Assembly: GCA_900772565.1 (NCBI GenBank)
Contig: CAAHET010000046.1
Coordinates: forward strand, 1 to 8,011
DNA from: an uncultured Faecalibacterium sp.
Lineage (GTDB): Bacteria; Bacillota; Clostridia; Oscillospirales; Ruminococcaceae
DNA: 8,011 bases
Reading direction: 5' to 3'
The stretch's first letter is position 1. Each line of letters opens with the position of its first letter. The notes under the pieces were generated by a model. That model was not told where the DNA came from, did no database searches, and saw only the letters and a list, made by a program, of their open reading frames with translations. This document shows positions 3,909 to 8,011 of the stretch, in pieces. The translations under genes and the position numbers were made by a program.

Positions 3909-6900
3909 ATGGAAAAATTCAGTGTCAAAAAACCATTTACGGTGCTGGTTGCGGTCATCATGGTGCTGATGCTCGGCTTTGTGTCGATCACCAAGATGAA
4001 AACGAACCTGCTGCCGGATGTCAGCACGCCGTATCTGATGGTGGTCACCGTGTACCCCGGTGCCAGCCCGGAGCGTGTGGAGACGGAGGTCTCGGACGTG
4101 CTGCAAAATGCGCTCACGGTGCCCGGGGTGGAAAATATCACCGCTACCTCGGCTGAAAATTACAGCTTGCTGCTGATGCAGTTCGTGGATGACACGGATA
4201 TGAACAGTGCACTGGTGCAGGTGTCCAACAAGCTGGATCAGGCCAAAAGCGACCTGCCAGAAACCGCACTGACCCCTTCTATCGTGCAGTACAGCATGAA
4301 CATGAACGCCTTTATGACTGTGGCTGTCAGCCGCGAGGGCAGTTCTGTGTACGACCTTTCTGATTTCATCAAGAACACCATGACCCCCTACGTCCAGCGC
4401 AAGGGCGGCGTGTCCAGTGTATCCGCCAGCGGCCTTGTGGAGCAGCTGGTACAGGTGCAGCTGAATCAGGAAAAGGTGGATGCCATCAACGAAAAGCTGA
4501 TGGAGCTCATCGACACCCAGTTGGAAGCAGCGCACGCCCAGCTGGAGGAGGCCGAGGCAAAGATCGAGGCCGGCCGCGCAGAATACGATAAGCAGTTCAA
4601 AAACTTCGGCAACACCGTGTCCAACTCTGTCATGGGCACCTTGAGCTCTGAGGTCGGCGATGCCGTAGAGGTGGTGCGCAAGCAGGCTGAGGCACTGCTG
4701 CAAAGCGTCAACAACCTGATCGCAGTGGTCAAGGAGCCCGAGGTGCAGCAGGCACTCATCGAGGTGCAGACCGGTCTGCAGAGGGTGCTGGACAAGTTCA
4801 ACAACACCGGTATGCGGGATATCGACTCTTTGATCGAAATCGTCTCGGAACTGCGCAGCATCACCGATAAGCTTTCCACTGCTTTGCAGACCTTGCAGCA
4901 GCGTATTAATACCGAGACGGGCACGCAGGGCGAGGGTGCTGAGGATCTGGCAAACGAGCTGCAGCTGCAGGAGAGTCTGAACGTCATCTATAAGACGCTG
5001 GACGATACCATCAAGGCCATGGACAACGTGCCCGGCATGATGAGCGAGTTCTCCAAGGCACTGGGCAGCTTTACCCAGCAGCAACTGGCTGCCTATATGC
5101 AGTTTACTGAGGCCCGCGAGATGCTGAACGAGTACGAAAAGCAGCTCAGCGAGGCCAAGCTCCAGTACGAGGCCGCCAAGGAAAAGGCGCTTGCCAGCGC
5201 CGATGTGACCAAGCAGCTGGACATCAATACCCTTTCCACCCTGATCTACGCGCAGAACTTCTCTATGCCCGCCGGTTACGTCAAGGACGAAAACGGCACC
5301 TCATGGCTGCTGAAGGTGGGCGAAGAATACGACAGTGTGGACGATATCCGCGGCGCACTGCTGCTCCATGTGGAGGGCTACGGCGACGTGCGCCTTTCCG
5401 ATGTGGCAGATGTGGAAGTCATCGACAACGCCGCCGACAGCTATACCCGCCTGAACGGCGAACAGGCTTCGGTGCTGAAAATTTATAAGGACGAAAGTTC
5501 CAGCGCAGGTGACGTTTCTGCCAACTGTCTGGATGCTTTCAAGGAACTGGAAGCCCAGTATGAGGGTCTGCACGTTGTGGTGCTGTCCAATCAGGGCAAC
5601 TACATCAGCATCCTGATCAAGAGCATTCTCACCAGTATGCTGGTGGGTGCCGCACTGGCTATCATCGTGCTGGCCATCTTCCTGAAGGACGTCAAGCCTA
5701 CGCTGGTGGTCGGCATCAGTATCCCTCTGTCGGTGCTGTTCGCCGTGGTGCTGATGTACTTCACCGGGCTGGACCTGAACGTCATGACGCTGGCCGGCCT
5801 TTCGCTGGGTATCGGTATGCTGGTGGATAACTCGGTGGTCGTCATCGAGAACATCTACCGTCTGCGCGGCCGCGGCGTGCCCGCCGCCCGCGCTGCGGTG
5901 CAGGGTGCGCGTCAGGTGGGTATGTCTGTTGTGGCCTCTACCCTTACCTCAGTGTGCGTGTTCCTTCCGGCGGTGTTCTCTGCCAGCCTCATTCGCAGCT
6001 TGATGGGCCCCATGTCCCTGTGCATCGGCTACTGCCTGATGGCTTCCCTCATCGTGGCACTGACCGTGGTGCCCGCCGCTTCGGCTACCGTGCTGAAGAA
6101 TTCCAAGCCCAAAAAGCTGGCATGGTTCGATAAAATCCAGGACGCCTACGGACGCAGCTTGGAAAAGGCCTTGCAGAAGCGCTTTGTGCCGCTGGCTGCT
6201 GCCGTGCTGCTGCTGGTGTTCTGCTGCTGGCGGGTGTTCTCCATGGGCATTGAGCTGCTGCCCACCAGCACCAGCAACGAGGCTATGATCACCCTTTCCA
6301 CCACCGATACCCTCTCGCAGGAGGAATCCTATGATGTGGCCGGCAAGGTGGTACAGGCCGTGATGGCCGTGGACGGCGTGGAGGAGGTAGGCATTACCCC
6401 CGATAACACCGTGGCGGGCATGGATGTCTCCAACCTTGGCCTGCCTTCCACCATCACCGACCTGCTGAACGCCGCCAACGGCTACGGCAAGTATAAGATC
6501 AACGTCAAGCTCAACGAGGAGCTCTCCTCCTCCAAGATCGATGCCGCCTGCAAGGCCATGGAGGAAGCCGTGGCCGGAGTTGCGGACTGCACCGCTACTG
6601 TTCAGCAGTACGGCATGACCGACGACCTGACCAGCCAGTTGGTCACTGGCCTGACCATCAAGATCTACGGCACCGATGCCGAGACCTTGACCGCCCTGTC
6701 CGAGAAGGTCATTGACATCGTGAACAGCACCGATGGCTTCCAGAACGCCACTAACGGTCTGGGCGCGGGCGATTCCACCATCATCCTGCAGGTGGACCGC
6801 GACAAGGTGCGCGCCAACGGCCTGACCGTTGCGCAGGTGTACCAGCAGATCGCGGCAAAGCTGACCACCACCACCACGGCGCAGACCCCTGTTACCGTGG

Positions 6901-7853
6901 ACGGCACCACCATGGATGTGCAGATCAGCAACAATCTGGACCCGCTGACCAAGGAAAATATGATGGACATGACCTTTGAGACCACCGTCATGTCCGCAGA
7001 CGGCACCACCGCCACCGGAACCTGCAAGCTGTCGGATATCGCCAGCTGGACCACCGGCACCGCACCGGATTCCATCGTGAGTGAGAACCGGAACCAGTTC
7101 GTCACCGTCACCGCCGAGACTGCCCCGGGCTACAACACCACGGTGCAGGCGCGTGCAGTGAAAAAGGCACTGGATGCCTTTGCCCTCACCGACGAGATGC
7201 CGGAAGGCTGCTCCTTCTCCATGGGCGGCGAGAGCGACAACGTCAACTATATGACCAATGAGATGATCCAGTGGATGGCACTGGCCCTGCCCTTTGTGTA
7301 CCTTGTCATGGTGGCACAGTTCCAGAGCCTGCTGTCCCCCTTCATCGTGTTGTTCACCGTGCCGCTGGCCTTTACCGGCGGTCTGCTGGGCTTGCTGCTC
7401 ACCGGCCAGCAGCTGACCATGATCTCTATGATGGGATTTATCGTGCTGATGGGCACGGTCGTCAACAACGGCATCGTGTTCGTGGACTACGCCAACCAGC
7501 TGCGCATCGGCGGCATGGAGCGCCGTGCCGCGCTGGTAGCCACCGGCAAGACCCGTATGCGCCCCATCCTGATGACCACCCTGACCACCGTGCTGGCCAT
7601 GCTGCAAATGGTGTTCAGCAACGATATGGCAAGCCAGCTGATGAGCGGCATGGCCATCGTCATCATCTGCGGCCTGAGCTACGCCACCCTGATGACCCTG
7701 TATATCGTGCCTATTTTGTACGATATCCTGTTCAAGAAGCCGCCGCTCAATGTGGACATTGGCAGCGACGAGGATTTGGACGACATCCCGGACGATGCCG
7801 CCGAGTTCATTGCCGCCCAGTCCTCTGCGGCACAGCCCCAGCCGGAAGCATAA
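3909..7853 (+). CDS. RND (HAE1/SwrC-like) exporter with large coiled-coil insertion
   Basis: A 1314-residue polytopic membrane protein of the AcrB/SwrC class, which exports drugs, surfactants or lipids using the proton gradient. Layout: TM1 (about 10-28); first extracytoplasmic domain (29-567) starting LLPDVSTPYLMVVTVYPGAS; TM2-TM6 (568-727) with the TM4 signature GIGMLVDNSVVVIENIYR (634-651); TM7 (759-779); second extracytoplasmic domain (780-1117); TM8-TM12 (1118-1274) with VVNNGIVFVDYANQLR (1184-1199); and an acidic cytoplasmic tail (1281-1314). TM4 has D640-N641 where AcrB has two aspartates, and TM10 has asparagine where AcrB has the relay lysine. Both changes are common in Gram-positive homologues. 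The usual length is ~1050; the excess is one insertion, residues ~192-436. The ATG has AGGA 4 nt upstream and an in-frame TAG at 3900-3902, so the start is secure. It is a single-gene unit with no membrane-fusion partner or regulator beside it. The substrate is unknown. Confidence 0.95.
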   Translation: MEKFSVKKPFTVLVAVIMVLMLGFVSITKMKTNLLPDVSTPYLMVVTVYPGASPERVETEVSDVLQNALTVPGVENITATSAENYSLLLMQFVDDTDMNSALVQVSNKLDQAKSDLPETALTPSIVQYSMNMNAFMTVAVSREGSSVYDLSDFIKNTMTPYVQRKGGVSSVSASGLVEQLVQVQLNQEKVDAINEKLMELIDTQLEAAHAQLEEAEAKIEAGRAEYDKQFKNFGNTVSNSVMGTLSSEVGDAVEVVRKQAEALLQSVNNLIAVVKEPEVQQALIEVQTGLQRVLDKFNNTGMRDIDSLIEIVSELRSITDKLSTALQTLQQRINTETGTQGEGAEDLANELQLQESLNVIYKTLDDTIKAMDNVPGMMSEFSKALGSFTQQQLAAYMQFTEAREMLNEYEKQLSEAKLQYEAAKEKALASADVTKQLDINTLSTLIYAQNFSMPAGYVKDENGTSWLLKVGEEYDSVDDIRGALLLHVEGYGDVRLSDVADVEVIDNAADSYTRLNGEQASVLKIYKDESSSAGDVSANCLDAFKELEAQYEGLHVVVLSNQGNYISILIKSILTSMLVGAALAIIVLAIFLKDVKPTLVVGISIPLSVLFAVVLMYFTGLDLNVMTLAGLSLGIGMLVDNSVVVIENIYRLRGRGVPAARAAVQGARQVGMSVVASTLTSVCVFLPAVFSASLIRSLMGPMSLCIGYCLMASLIVALTVVPAASATVLKNSKPKKLAWFDKIQDAYGRSLEKALQKRFVPLAAAVLLLVFCCWRVFSMGIELLPTSTSNEAMITLSTTDTLSQEESYDVAGKVVQAVMAVDGVEEVGITPDNTVAGMDVSNLGLPSTITDLLNAANGYGKYKINVKLNEELSSSKIDAACKAMEEAVAGVADCTATVQQYGMTDDLTSQLVTGLTIKIYGTDAETLTALSEKVIDIVNSTDGFQNATNGLGAGDSTIILQVDRDKVRANGLTVAQVYQQIAAKLTTTTTAQTPVTVDGTTMDVQISNNLDPLTKENMMDMTFETTVMSADGTTATGTCKLSDIASWTTGTAPDSIVSENRNQFVTVTAETAPGYNTTVQARAVKKALDAFALTDEMPEGCSFSMGGESDNVNYMTNEMIQWMALALPFVYLVMVAQFQSLLSPFIVLFTVPLAFTGGLLGLLLTGQQLTMISMMGFIVLMGTVVNNGIVFVDYANQLRIGGMERRAALVATGKTRMRPILMTTLTTVLAMLQMVFSNDMASQLMSGMAIVIICGLSYATLMTLYIVPILYDILFKKPPLNVDIGSDEDLDDIPDDAAEFIAAQSSAAQPQPEA
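4482..5216 (+). other. Coiled-coil insertion in the first periplasmic-type domain of the RND exporter
   Basis: This encodes residues ~192-436. Residues before it (VEQLVQVQLNQEKVDA, 177-192) and after it (LDINTLSTLIYAQNFSMPAG, 437-456) align by eye with one continuous stretch of AcrB, near the start of the N-terminal docking subdomain. The insert has no hydrophobic membrane segment. Its two ends are heptad-like and charged: QLEEAEAKIEAGRAEYDKQF (211-230) and REMLNEYEKQLSEAKLQYEA (403-422). These flank a middle part of amphipathic helices, suggesting a long helical hairpin projecting outward. The second extracytoplasmic domain has no matching insertion. Similar charged coils occur in MmpL and YhgE/Pip proteins. 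Confidence 0.8.
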
Positions 7854-7874
7854 GGCGTACAGCCCGTAATAACC

Positions 7875-7914
7875 AAGCGCCCCGCATTTCCACCGGAAGT
7901 GCGGGGCGCTTTTT
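7875..7914 (+). terminator. Intrinsic terminator of the RND exporter gene
   Basis: A 17-bp stem pairs 7875-7891 with 7895-7911 (one G-U pair) around a 3-nt loop, its base being GCGCCCCGC with GCGGGGCGC, followed by a run of Ts (7910-7914). It starts 22 bp past the stop codon. Together with the promoter at 3799-3826 it defines a monocistronic transcript. Confidence 0.95.
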
Positions 7915-7941
7915 GGTATTGTAGTCACTTTGCAAAACTCA

Positions 7942-8011
7942 CCCCCTCAGGCTCGCTACGCTCGCCAGCTCCCCCAAGGGGACGCCTTTGCGCTATGCCG
8001 GAAACTTTCCC
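7942..8011 (-). repeat. Faecalibacterium-type palindromic repeat, copy C (cut by window edge)
   Basis: Read on the minus strand it starts with the arm GAAAGTTTCCGGCA (8009-7996), identical to that of copy B, followed by a decayed hairpin one (CCCC-TT-GGGG core with mismatched base), AGCTGGC, an imperfect second hairpin and TGAGGGGGTG. It is inverted relative to copy B, so the exporter gene lies between two inward-facing copies. The unit may continue past the window edge. Confidence 0.82.

Noticed and set aside
3871..3971. A short TTG-initiated leader peptide with GGAGG upstream, overlapping the exporter start in another frame
   Set aside because: The start codon is weak and the Arg/Trp/Cys-rich product resembles nothing known. 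The overlap with a well-defined gene start makes chance more likely.
3834..5084. A 416-codon open frame on the minus strand opposite the start of the exporter gene
   Set aside because: Low-complexity His/Leu/Gln-rich translation typical of an antisense shadow; it also overlaps the exporter promoter region and has no recognisable domain.
5949..7928. A 659-codon open frame on the minus strand opposite the RND exporter gene
   Set aside because: It is the complement of a long GC-rich coding frame. Its translation is rich in His, Gly and Gln without domain motifs, and it has no promoter or ribosome binding site. The plus-strand frame has clear family signatures.

Overview
The window reads as chromosomal DNA from a moderately GC-rich, anaerobic Firmicute of the Oscillospiraceae/Ruminococcaceae type, most like Faecalibacterium or a close relative. 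Three things support this. The left half holds a Gram-positive housekeeping block (ricT/yaaT, yabB, rsmI/yabC). It also holds a clostridial-type 2[4Fe-4S] ferredoxin. The intergenic regions carry a palindromic repeat family that I recognise from that group of gut bacteria. The species assignment is an inference. No rRNA, tRNA, CRISPR array, integrase or transposase is visible.

Layout. Positions 22-1560 (minus strand) hold a two-gene unit: a yabB/TrmN6-type tRNA methyltransferase followed by the 16S rRNA methyltransferase RsmI. Its ~170-nt leader contains small hairpins, one of them terminator-like. Positions 1735-1970 (minus) hold a 56-residue ferredoxin with its own promoter (2069-2097) and a strong bidirectional terminator. 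Positions 1971-2280 are non-coding and contain several AT-rich inverted repeats. Positions 2281-3360 (minus) hold ricT with its own terminator and an extended -10 promoter. Positions 3361-3798 are non-coding: two inverted copies of the genus repeat, then a run of G/C hairpins and operator-like repeats. Positions 3799-7914 (plus) form a single-gene unit, with promoter and terminator both visible, encoding a 1314-residue RND-family exporter. The right edge (7942-8011) is a third, truncated copy of the repeat in inverted orientation.

How the genes fit together. RicT, YabB and RsmI belong to the conserved Bacillus block yaaT-yabA-yabB-yazA-yabC, concerned with RNA processing and RNA modification. 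Here yabA and yazA are missing and a ferredoxin sits between ricT and yabB. The RND gene is unrelated to this block and divergently transcribed from ricT.

The most unusual item is the RND protein. It carries roughly 245 extra residues, rich in coiled coil, inserted in its first extracytoplasmic domain, and no membrane-fusion partner is encoded beside it. I found no evidence of a wholly new defence or mobile system in the window.
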